DNA of 64,000 nt, taken from Thermococcus sp. 4557. GTDB taxonomy: Archaea; Methanobacteriota_B; Thermococci; Thermococcales; Thermococcaceae. Location: contig NC_015865.1 of assembly GCF_000221185.1 (NCBI RefSeq), forward strand, positions 1,860,001-1,924,000. The letters are read 5' to 3'. The notes beneath the pieces were generated by a model. The model did not search any database. It saw only the letters and a program-made list of their open reading frames with translations, and had not been told where the DNA came from. Positions 36,179 through 44,058 of the stretch are shown piece by piece (position 1 is the first letter of the stretch; each line of letters starts with the position of its first letter). The position numbers and the translations under genes were made by a program.

Positions 36179-37345
36179 TTAGCGATAGACGCCTTCGGCC
36201 GCGTGGATCTTCTCCAGGATCTCAACGAGTCCATCCCTCTTCATGGCGTTCTCTCCTATTTCCAGGGCCTTCGTGTACTTCCCTCTGCCGGTGTAGTACT
36301 CTATGTTCTCGATGTCTTCAAGCACGTCCCCGCGGCTGTTTAGCGCGGCGAACTGCTTGAGTGCGGCGAGCCTCACGCGCACCCTGAACTCCATACTGCT
36401 CTTGGCCTCGAGGGCGCTCTTGTAAGTTCCCATGGCCTCGTCGAGCTTCCCTATTCCCATGAGGGCCTCTGTCAGTTCCAGGAGCTTTTTCGTGGCCATC
36501 TCCTCGTCGCCCCTGGAGCGGTGGGCGCTTATGACCTGGTAGAGTATTCTGGCGGTGTTGAGACCGATTAGCTTGGCTCTGCTGAAGTTCCTCGCCAGCA
36601 GGTACGCGTACTGGGCCTTGACGAGGCAGGTGGTAGTGCCGTCCAGGTCGCCGTTCGAGTACGCTATCTTGCTCGCCTTCTCGAAGTTCTTGGCCGCGGT
36701 GTCCATCATCTCGATGAAGTGTATGTCGTAGCCAAACAGTGCCCGTATAAAGCCTGCGAGGCGGTAGAACGCTTCCGCCGCCCTTCTGATGTCCCCGTTT
36801 TCCAGCCTGCTTTCCGCCACCTGGCCGTAGAGGGTTATCAGGGTCTCGGCTATCCTCTTGTACGCCTCGATGTTGTCCACCAGCTTGTAGTACCGGTATG
36901 CGGATTCGTACGCCTTTATCGCCATCTCTATATCGTCGTTATCCTGATAGGACGCTCCAAGGTCCTCGTAGATTCCCGCGAACTCCTCGGCGTACTTCGT
37001 CAGGCTCCTGCGGTCGTCCAGTGTGGCGGATATCTCGAGGACACTGAAGCAGTACTCATCGAGAACATCGATGTCGACCTCTGGTCTGGATATCTCACCA
37101 TCTATAAGGTCGAGATAGAGGTATGCGCTCTTCAGAAGAGATGGCCGGGCCTTTTCAACCGACTTCGTTCTCTCCAGAAGAACGTAACCGAGGTATTTGT
37201 ACAGCCTGGCCGCGTCCTCACTCATTCCGGCCTCTTCATAGCCCTTCGCGGCCCGCAGCATGAGTTTAAGTCCCTCTTTCACATGGCCGCCGTTGATTTT
37301 TTTGATGGCGAGCTGTTCAAGGTCCTCTGGCCCTTCCAGCCCCAT
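36179..37345 (-). CDS. TPR-repeat protein
   Basis: A 388-residue all-helical protein. Repeated helix pairs such as AAKGYEEAGMSEDAARLYKYLG, AIKAYESAYRYYKLV and AAEAFYRLAGFIRAL fit tetratricopeptide repeats, which act as protein-binding scaffolds. The start at 37345 follows GGTGGGTAGC. No partner can be named. Thermococcales carry many TPR proteins. Confidence 0.82.
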   Translation of the reverse strand: MGLEGPEDLEQLAIKKINGGHVKEGLKLMLRAAKGYEEAGMSEDAARLYKYLGYVLLERTKSVEKARPSLLKSAYLYLDLIDGEISRPEVDIDVLDEYCFSVLEISATLDDRRSLTKYAEEFAGIYEDLGASYQDNDDIEMAIKAYESAYRYYKLVDNIEAYKRIAETLITLYGQVAESRLENGDIRRAAEAFYRLAGFIRALFGYDIHFIEMMDTAAKNFEKASKIAYSNGDLDGTTTCLVKAQYAYLLARNFSRAKLIGLNTARILYQVISAHRSRGDEEMATKKLLELTEALMGIGKLDEAMGTYKSALEAKSSMEFRVRVRLAALKQFAALNSRGDVLEDIENIEYYTGRGKYTKALEIGENAMKRDGLVEILEKIHAAEGVYR

Positions 37346-37429
37346 GCTACCCACCAAATTTCTCACCCCATATGATTCAAGTCCCTGACGGTTGCCTAAA
37401 TCTTGGCCATCCAGATATTTAAGCGTTGT

Positions 37430-38449
37430 CTATGCCCAGACTATTCTGTACCCCGCTGCCTTTCTCAGTCTGTTCATCACCGCGAATCCCAGTCCCCTCT
37501 CCTCGATTCCCTCCGCGATTATGACATCCACACCGCGTTTATCCAGCTCCCTGAGCGCCCTGAAGAGATTCCTTGCCACTTCCTCCTCGGTGCTTCCCAG
37601 GTGGAAGAACTCGTCCGCGTCGTACTCCTCCGTTGCCATCACCCCAACAGTGAGGCCGTCGGCGCGGTACTCGTGCACCAGCTCGGCTATCTTACGCCTC
37701 ACGTTCTCCCTCTTCCCCTCGACCACTATAACCTGGGCGTTCGGCGAGTAGTGCTTGTACTTCATCCCGGGGGAGCGGGCGACGTCCACGAGCTTGCCCC
37801 TGACCGCCGGATGTATCTCGACCTCCCCGATGACCTTCTCAATCTCCTCCAGTGGAAGGCCGCCGGGCCTCAGCAGGGTCGGCCTCTCCGAGCTGAGGTC
37901 TATCACCGTTGATTCCACCCCAATCTTAGTCTCGCCGCCGTCGATTATGCACTCTATCCTCCCGTAGAAGTCGTCTATGACGTGCTCTGCCAGGGTGGGG
38001 CTCGGCTTTCCGCTTATATTCGCTGAGGGTGCCGCCACGGGGGTGCTCGCTCTTATAAGCGCGAGCGCTATGGGGTGCGCCGGCATTCTAACGGCCACGG
38101 TGTCGAGGCCGCCGGTGGTAACGTCCGGGACGTTCTCATCCCTTGGCAGGACCATCGTCAGGGGGCCCGGCCAGAACCTCTCTGCGAGGAGCCTTGCCTC
38201 ACGGGGAACGTCCCTCGCGAGCCGCCCCAGGTCGCTGAAGTCAGCTATGTGAACGATGAGCGGGTTGTCCGCCGGCCTGCCCTTGGCCTCGAATATCCTC
38301 CTCACGGCCCGGGCGTTCAGGGCGTCCGCACCGAGGCCGTAAACGGTCTCTGTTGGAAACGCAACCAGCTTCCCATCCAGTATGAACCTTGCGGCTATCT
38401 TTATGCCCCTCTCATCCACTCCGTCTCGCATGTTGATTACTACCGTCAT
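37430..38449 (-). CDS. sua5: Threonylcarbamoyl-AMP synthase (Sua5)
   Basis: A 339-residue protein. The YrdC domain (GKLVAFPTETVYGLGADAL, KGRPADNPLIVHI, PGPLTMVLPRD, SANISGKPSPT) covers about 1-205 and the Sua5 domain about 220-339. It makes threonylcarbamoyl-AMP from Thr, bicarbonate and ATP for the t6A37 modification of ANN-decoding tRNAs. The start at 38449 follows GGGGTGAGAGC. The glycosyltransferase gene lies 35 bases upstream. Confidence 0.95.
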   Translation of the reverse strand: MTVVINMRDGVDERGIKIAARFILDGKLVAFPTETVYGLGADALNARAVRRIFEAKGRPADNPLIVHIADFSDLGRLARDVPREARLLAERFWPGPLTMVLPRDENVPDVTTGGLDTVAVRMPAHPIALALIRASTPVAAPSANISGKPSPTLAEHVIDDFYGRIECIIDGGETKIGVESTVIDLSSERPTLLRPGGLPLEEIEKVIGEVEIHPAVRGKLVDVARSPGMKYKHYSPNAQVIVVEGKRENVRRKIAELVHEYRADGLTVGVMATEEYDADEFFHLGSTEEEVARNLFRALRELDKRGVDVIIAEGIEERGLGFAVMNRLRKAAGYRIVWA

Positions 38450-38484
38450 GCTCTCACCCCTCAGCCTTCACGGAGTCGGGGCCG

Positions 38485-39531
38485 TTAAAAACGTTGCCCA
38501 ACCACCGAGGAGTACACCCCCTCGACCGCCGCCGCGACGGCCTCCCACGAGTAGAGCGCCGCGACACTCTTCGCAACGGCCCCGGCTTTCCGGTTCTTTT
38601 TCGGCGCGGTGAGAATCCTTACAGCCTCAACGAGCTCATCGAACGTTTCGAAAGTGAGTCCGTTCTTCCCAGCTCTGATCAGCTCGGGAACCGCGCTTAC
38701 GCGCCTGCCCACCGCCGGGACGCCCAGGCTGTTGGCCTCTATGACGACGAGACCAAAGCCCTCCCTCCTGGATGGCAGGACGAGGAGAACGCTCTCCGAC
38801 AGAATCTTTCCGACGTCACGCCTGTACCCAAGGAACCTCACGTTTTCTGGCGCACTCGCCTCCAGACTCCTCCTGAGCGGGCCGTCACCCGCCACAAGAA
38901 ACTCCCTCTCGGGAAACGCCCTCGCCAGCTCTATGAAAGTCTCCGGGCTTTTGTATTCGCGGAGGGCGCCGATGAACGTGATGTACCTCCTCCCGTTCCC
39001 CGGTTTCCCCGCCCCTTCGAGTTCACGCACCCCGTTGGGTATGACGCTCACCCGCCCCGCCCCGAGGGCCAGTGCCTTCCTCGCCAGCCAGTGGCTGACA
39101 GCTATCACCGCGTCCGCCTCGGCGAGGGTTTTTTTCACGTAGAACCTCCCGAGGGTCAGCTTTGCCGTGTGCTCCAGGTCGCTTCCGTGGGCCGTGACGA
39201 CGAGGGGAAGGTCGGTTTTCTCCTTCGCGAGAACGCCCGCGAAGCTGGTTGTCCCAACGAAATGAGCGTGAATCAAATCGAACCCCAGCTCCCTGTGGAG
39301 CCGGGCGATTTTCCTGGAACCCAGAAAGGCGAAGCTCGTTCCCCTCAGCCCATAAATCGGGGGGACTTTGATCTGGTGGACGAACTCCCGCTCGAACTCC
39401 CTCGGCTCAACCGGCCCGTAGGTCAGAACGTGAACCTCGTGGCGTTTTCTGAGCTCCCTCACAAGGCTATCTAGGTGGTTGGCAACGCCGCCGGAGTGCG
39501 GGGGATAGTGACCGACCATTAGAATCCTCAT
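38485..39531 (-). CDS. Glycosyltransferase family 4
   Basis: A 348-residue GT-B enzyme. The N-terminal HYPPHSGGVANHLDSLVREL and VVTAHGSDLE, and the C-terminal SRREGFGLVVIEANSLGVPA (with the conserved E-x7-E) identify GT4. Such enzymes move sugars from nucleotide sugars to lipids, glycans or proteins. Next to a cell-surface protein gene, so a role in surface glycan synthesis is plausible. No clear ribosome binding site; the 39-base gap suggests co-transcription with the gene at 39570. Confidence 0.9.
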   Translation of the reverse strand: MRILMVGHYPPHSGGVANHLDSLVRELRKRHEVHVLTYGPVEPREFEREFVHQIKVPPIYGLRGTSFAFLGSRKIARLHRELGFDLIHAHFVGTTSFAGVLAKEKTDLPLVVTAHGSDLEHTAKLTLGRFYVKKTLAEADAVIAVSHWLARKALALGAGRVSVIPNGVRELEGAGKPGNGRRYITFIGALREYKSPETFIELARAFPEREFLVAGDGPLRRSLEASAPENVRFLGYRRDVGKILSESVLLVLPSRREGFGLVVIEANSLGVPAVGRRVSAVPELIRAGKNGLTFETFDELVEAVRILTAPKKNRKAGAVAKSVAALYSWEAVAAAVEGVYSSVVGQRF

Positions 39532-39569
39532 TTTGACCGGGAAGAATGGAGGGGAGGCGTTAAAAAGAC

Positions 39570-40790
39570 TTATGGTCTGCCCCGGTCCCGTCCCCCTGGA
39601 TGGGGTAGATGGGGCACACCGCGCCTCCAGACGGTTTTTTCTGCCAGCATCTCCTTTATGCGGGGTATGAGGTCATGGATTACCTCGGAATAATCTCCCC
39701 TCTTGAGGGCATCCTCCGCCTGCTGGAGCAGGCTTTCTATCTCGTCCACATCATAGCCCTTCGCCCTGAGGACGTTTACCATGGCCTCGAGCTGTGAAAG
39801 CCTTCTCTGAAGTCTCAACTCGGCTGAACCCTGGTACACGGTTCTTATCTCCACGTACGTTCTCGCTATCACAAAATCCGCCTCTCCCCCCGCACGTACT
39901 GCCAGCAGGTACGCCCTGGAGTAGTCGCCCGCGTTGTACGCACTCCACGCCTCCTCGAGCAGGCCCCTGGCGGCTTCGAGCTTCCTTCTGGCGGCGGGTA
40001 TCTGAAGGCCGTCGAGCAGCTTCTCCGCCCGGTCCGTCTTGTTCTGAACCGCCGTGAGAACCTCGAGGGTGTCCCTTGGCCCCGGCGAGGTCGCTTTCTC
40101 CTCGGTGCCTATGTCGTTTCCGAAGCGCTCCCGGGCAAATCCCAGAACCTTTCCCCGGTTCAGGGGAAACAGGGGCTCCCCCCCATCCGACGTTGTCATG
40201 TACACGACTCCCTTTAATCCGCTGAACTTCGCCAGCGCCTCGAGGGTCTCGTTGGTTTTCCCGTCGTCCGTCAGGATGATGAGCCTTCCATGCGTCCCGG
40301 AGGGTCCGATTTTAATCGTCCTGGTGTACTCCCTCAGCGCGAGTCCGTCCCTGCCGTTGGCGATTACCACGGTCTCGATGTCCGCGAAAGCCTCGGGGAA
40401 TTCTTCACTCAGCCCCTCTATCACGGCCAGATTTGTCTCGTACCTCGTCTCCCCGTACCAGCGCTCGTAGGGGATTCCAAAGTCGTCCAGGTCGCCGGTG
40501 TAGTCCTCGGGGATTGCGACGGGTCCGCCGATTATTATCACCCTCTCCGGCTCCTCGCTGAGAATCTCCGCGCTGACCTCAGGGCTGTACGTCCCCCAGG
40601 GACTCACGATAACCCTGGCACCAAGCAGGGAGGCCACGCTGTACGCCAGCGCCTCATCGGCCTCGTTGTCCGTCACGAGGATAACGATGCCCTGATTCGC
40701 GGCGGACGCATACCCGACGCCTCCCCCCGGGATGACGGCCAGTATGAAGATGAGCCCGATGAAAATGACGGCAGGTTTTTTCAACTCCAC
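39570..40790 (-). CDS. Secreted protein with cell-wall-binding-repeat-2-like domain
   Basis: A 406-residue protein starting at GTG 40790 (upstream GGTGAGAGAAC). A signal peptide (about 1-30) is followed by a domain with VIIIGGPVAIPEDY and WYGETRYETNLAVIE, the pattern of CW_binding_2 repeats. Residues 260-390 are helical with TPR-like pairs (AYNAGDYSRAYLLAV, ALKRGDYSEVIHDLI). Probably exported and surface associated. It may be linked to the glycosyltransferase downstream. Confidence 0.8.
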   Translation of the reverse strand: MELKKPAVIFIGLIFILAVIPGGGVGYASAANQGIVILVTDNEADEALAYSVASLLGARVIVSPWGTYSPEVSAEILSEEPERVIIIGGPVAIPEDYTGDLDDFGIPYERWYGETRYETNLAVIEGLSEEFPEAFADIETVVIANGRDGLALREYTRTIKIGPSGTHGRLIILTDDGKTNETLEALAKFSGLKGVVYMTTSDGGEPLFPLNRGKVLGFARERFGNDIGTEEKATSPGPRDTLEVLTAVQNKTDRAEKLLDGLQIPAARRKLEAARGLLEEAWSAYNAGDYSRAYLLAVRAGGEADFVIARTYVEIRTVYQGSAELRLQRRLSQLEAMVNVLRAKGYDVDEIESLLQQAEDALKRGDYSEVIHDLIPRIKEMLAEKTVWRRGVPHLPHPGGRDRGRP

Positions 40791-40821
40791 GTTCTCTCAC
40801 CAGTTTACCGTTGGAAAAGGG

Positions 40822-40836
40822 CCTATTTAAGCCTTT
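40822..40836 (-). promoter_or_regulatory. TATA box of the secreted-protein gene at 39570
   Basis: GGCTTAAATAGGCC on the minus strand, about 40 bases before the GTG start at 40790. Confidence 0.5.
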
Positions 40837-40874
40837 TTCACGAAACCGTTCGGCAGCGTTAGCCCCGCTGGCAG

Positions 40875-40904
40875 GAAAAAACGTGGAGGTGCCCCATTTG
40901 GGGC
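40875..40904 (-). terminator. Hairpin plus U-tract terminator after asparagine synthetase
   Basis: On the minus strand a GCCCCA/TGGGGC hairpin (40891-40904) is followed by a run of six T residues (40876-40881), 30-55 bases after the asparagine synthetase stop. Confidence 0.5.
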
Positions 40905-40932
40905 GGGACTATTAAAGAACGTTCAGGAACGT

Positions 40933-42375
40933 TTATTCCCGTTTAAAAATCTCCCTGAAGACTTTCTCCGCGTATTCCCTCAGTCCCAGGCCCTCGCTCT
41001 TTGCGAGCTTCTCCAGGAGCTTCTGGGAACCGCTGCCGTACTGGGCCGCCTTCTTCCCCCTCATGGCGATCTCCTCGGGCAGACCCAGCTCCAGCGCCGC
41101 TTTTCTCAGAACTGCCTTCCTCACGCCCTCTGATATCTTTGCATCGAGCGGGGTGTTGATCGCCGCTGAGACGACGGACAGGCTCAGGAAGGGGAAGCGC
41201 CCCTCCACAGAGTTCAGCATGGCTATCTTGTCGTCCCTGGCGAGGTTCCTCTCACCCAGCCCCCTGAGGTCCTCCTCCATGAGCTTGGGCCTCTCCAGGT
41301 ACTTCGCGTAGCCGCCGAAGAGCTCATCTGCCCCCTGCCCGCTCAGGAGAACCTTGACGCCGTCGTCCCTCGCGAGCCGCGTGGCGAAGTACAGGGGTAT
41401 CCCGATGGCCAGGTTCATGGGGTTCGGCTCCTCTATCGCGAAGGCAACCCTTGGAACCGCCTCCCTCACATCGTCCAGGTCGAAGACGTACTCCCTGAGC
41501 TCTAGGCCGAGCTTGTCCGCGGCCCTTCTGGCCCATTCGATGTCGGGGCTTCCCTCCATCCCCGCGGTGTAGAGGACGACGTCGGAGTACTCCGAGGCGA
41601 TGAGAGCAACGAGGGAGCTGTCCAGTCCCCCGGAGAAGAGAACCCCGGTTTTCTTCCCCACTCTGTGGCGGACGGAGCAGGTCAGAGCCCTGCCGATGGC
41701 CTTAACCGCCATCTCCTGGTCGAGGGGCTTTCTTCTCAGCTCTTCCAGCCGGAGGGCTTTTCTGACTTCAACTCCATCCCTCGAAATCGTGACCAGCTCA
41801 CCGGGCCCTACAGGAATGGCTTCCTGCCCGATGGCCCACAGCACCTTTTTCTCGCTCGCGAAAAATCCCTCCGGGGAGAGGTACAGCGGCCTTACACCCA
41901 GCGGGTCGCGGAAGAGGTGAATCCTCTCGCCGTCCGAGAAGGCCACGGCGTAGTCCCCCTCCATCATCAGCATCGCCTTCCGAACCGCCCCGAAGGCGTC
42001 CAGCCCGCGGTCGAGGAAGAACTCGATGAGCCTGAGGATTACCTCGCTGTCCACGTCCGTCTCGAAGGATACCCCCTTTCCCTCCAGCCACGCCCTCAGC
42101 TCGCGGTGGTTATATATCTCGCCGTTGTGGACGAGGGCCAGCTCATTGACGAAGGGCTGGGTAAAGCCCAGGGAGCCCGTCATGGCGAGCCTGCACTGTA
42201 TGAGGCCTATCTTCCCGTCGGGTATTTCGGGAACCTTCGAGAAGTCGCTCGATTTCAGTACGCCCTCGTCCGTCCATACGCCGAAGCTGTCCTTTCCCCT
42301 GTGCTTTCCGGCGTTTATCATGACGATGAACCTGTCCCTGAGATTTGAACCGAGTCCACCCGCCACAAGGCACAT
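40933..42375 (-). CDS. asnB: Asparagine synthetase (glutamine-hydrolysing)
   Basis: A 480-residue protein. The start at 42375 places Cys at position 2, as needed for the N-terminal nucleophile glutaminase domain; GGTGGGAGAGC precedes it. Glutaminase signatures are NAGKHRGKDSFG, CRLAMTG and HNGEIYNH. The synthetase domain has PP-loop FSGGLDSSLVAL (about 252) and GQGADELFGGYAKYL. It makes Asn from Asp, Gln and ATP. The order of the second half is intact, so an amidotransferase paralogue with another substrate is less likely. Confidence 0.92.
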   Translation of the reverse strand: MCLVAGGLGSNLRDRFIVMINAGKHRGKDSFGVWTDEGVLKSSDFSKVPEIPDGKIGLIQCRLAMTGSLGFTQPFVNELALVHNGEIYNHRELRAWLEGKGVSFETDVDSEVILRLIEFFLDRGLDAFGAVRKAMLMMEGDYAVAFSDGERIHLFRDPLGVRPLYLSPEGFFASEKKVLWAIGQEAIPVGPGELVTISRDGVEVRKALRLEELRRKPLDQEMAVKAIGRALTCSVRHRVGKKTGVLFSGGLDSSLVALIASEYSDVVLYTAGMEGSPDIEWARRAADKLGLELREYVFDLDDVREAVPRVAFAIEEPNPMNLAIGIPLYFATRLARDDGVKVLLSGQGADELFGGYAKYLERPKLMEEDLRGLGERNLARDDKIAMLNSVEGRFPFLSLSVVSAAINTPLDAKISEGVRKAVLRKAALELGLPEEIAMRGKKAAQYGSGSQKLLEKLAKSEGLGLREYAEKVFREIFKRE

Positions 42376-42497
42376 GCTCTCCCACCGCTGGAAGTTGGTT
42401 GTCGTTAAGAAAAGACTTCCCGCTTTCGAGGTGGGATAGTGATAGGAAACGGCCGGAAATTCTGAACATCCGTCCAAATTTGTGCTGGATGGGTGAA

Positions 42498-43241
42498 CTA
42501 CGTCAGGTCCCCGCAGGTGCAGTAATGCTCATAGGCCAGAGTTTCGAGCTCATCGAAGCCTTCACCGGTCACCGCCGAGAGGTAGAGGACCCTCGTTGGT
42601 GGGGCGAGCTCCGGCAGGGATGAGCACATCCTGTACGCCAGGAGCCCCTGGGTGGACGGCTCGAGCTTCAGGCGGGAGGTGAGGTAATCGATGTCGTCGA
42701 GGAACCTCCGGTAGCGGTCCAGGTTCTCGACATTGTCGATCTTGCTGAGCGCTGGAACCGTGGTGGTGCCGATCCGGAGGTCTACCATCAGACTGAAGAA
42801 GCGCGCGAAGCAGAAATCCGCGGGCCTCTTCAGAATGTCGGGACTGAATAGGTAAACCGTTAGGGGGCTGGGCAGGCCCTCCATCAGTCTGACACCGAAC
42901 TCATGGAAAAGAAAGGTCTCCATCTGCCCGGGGGTGTCAATGATAACGTAGTCCCTCTCCCCCGCGAGCTTTGTTATTCCGGAAACGTACGCATCCACCT
43001 TCTGGAGAAGCCTGTCGTAGCTCTCCACTATCGCGCCGTTGGGCCCGTAGCCTTCCTCCATTATTTCCCATGCGGTAGCGTCGTCCCTCACATCGATATC
43101 GGGGCGATAGGGGAGGTCTCCAACGCCGGTATCCAGGTTAACATAGCCCACAGAATAACCGTTCTCCTCAAGGTAACGTCCGAAGGCTCCGCTAAGTGTT
43201 GTTTTTCCGCTTCCGGCTGTGCCTATGAAAGTTAGAATCAT
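42498..43241 (-). CDS. GPN-loop GTPase
   Basis: A 247-residue GTPase. Walker A GTAGSGKTTLSG (residues 7-18), the diagnostic GPN loop in GYGPNGAIV (about 65-73), IIDTPGQMETF and ALSKIDNV are present. Archaeal GPN proteins form dimers; eukaryotic relatives aid RNA polymerase II assembly. The start overlaps the MinD stop (ATGA), so the pair is translationally coupled. Confidence 0.93.
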   Translation of the reverse strand: MILTFIGTAGSGKTTLSGAFGRYLEENGYSVGYVNLDTGVGDLPYRPDIDVRDDATAWEIMEEGYGPNGAIVESYDRLLQKVDAYVSGITKLAGERDYVIIDTPGQMETFLFHEFGVRLMEGLPSPLTVYLFSPDILKRPADFCFARFFSLMVDLRIGTTTVPALSKIDNVENLDRYRRFLDDIDYLTSRLKLEPSTQGLLAYRMCSSLPELAPPTRVLYLSAVTGEGFDELETLAYEHYCTCGDLT

Positions 43242-43975
43242 CCCATCACCTTTGCCTTGAGGCCGGCTATCCTGGTTATCCTCTCCGCCAGCTCCATGAA
43301 TGCCCGGGCACCTGCAGAGTTCGGCCTGTACTCAACAACGGGAACTCCCTCAAGCGTCGCCTCCCTTACAGGTGGGTCCTCCGGGATAACCGCCAGCAGG
43401 GGGATCTCCATGACCTCCTCCGCCACGTCGGGCGGGATGTCGTTATCGCTCCTGCCGTAGCGGTTGAGCACGAAGCCCAGAACAACGAGGCCGGCTTTTT
43501 TGAGAACCATCCCCACCTTCATCGTGTCAGTGATACAGGATATCTCCGGGTTCGTTACGAGAAGAACCTCCTCCCCGCTCATCATCGCGTTCATGGCGTC
43601 CATCTGGAGCCCCGCGGGGGAGTCGATTATCACGAAGTCAAAACTTGCTTTAAGGGGTTTTATGGTTTCGGGAAGCTTCCTCGGGTCCGCCCGGATGACG
43701 TGCTCCCAGTCTATGGAGGCGGGAATAACATGGACGTTCTCGTAGGTCGTGGCGTATATGGCGTTGTTTATATCCGTCCTGCCGGAGAGGACGTCATGGA
43801 TGGTCGTGTAAGCGTCATCTATTCCCATAACCAGACTCAGGTTCGCCATGGTCAAATCCGCATCAACGGCGCAGACCTTGTATCCCATCTTGCCGAGGGC
43901 TATGGCGAGGTTCGCGGTCGTGGTGGTTTTTCCGGTGCCCCCCTTGCCGGAGGCTATCGAGATAAGCCTTCCCAT
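43238..43975 (-). CDS. minD: MinD/ParA-type ATPase
   Basis: A 245-residue deviant Walker A ATPase: SGKGGTGKTTTTANLA (residues 7-22), VDADLTMANLSLVMG and FVIIDSPAGLQMDAM. Archaeal MinD paralogues position chemotaxis arrays, archaella or other complexes. The C-terminus lacks an obvious amphipathic helix. The start at 43975 follows GGGTGGGACG. It is divergent from the PIN-ATPase gene across a symmetric repeat. Confidence 0.9.
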   Translation of the reverse strand: MGRLISIASGKGGTGKTTTTANLAIALGKMGYKVCAVDADLTMANLSLVMGIDDAYTTIHDVLSGRTDINNAIYATTYENVHVIPASIDWEHVIRADPRKLPETIKPLKASFDFVIIDSPAGLQMDAMNAMMSGEEVLLVTNPEISCITDTMKVGMVLKKAGLVVLGFVLNRYGRSDNDIPPDVAEEVMEIPLLAVIPEDPPVREATLEGVPVVEYRPNSAGARAFMELAERITRIAGLKAKVMG

Positions 43976-43996
43976 CGTCCCACCCATTCTATTTTC

Positions 43997-44022
43997 GGCT
44001 AAACCTTTATGAACCTTTAGCC
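43997..44022. promoter_or_regulatory. Inverted repeat in divergent minD / PIN-ATPase promoter
   Basis: A perfect 7-base inverted repeat GGCTAAA-N12-TTTAGCC covers the centre of the 83-base gap between two divergent starts. The spacer CCTTTATGAACC contains TATA-like bases for both directions, so a bound protein could control both genes. Confidence 0.45.
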
Positions 44023-44058
44023 GCAGAGGGCGTTGAGAGAGAAAAAGGGGTGGGAGAG

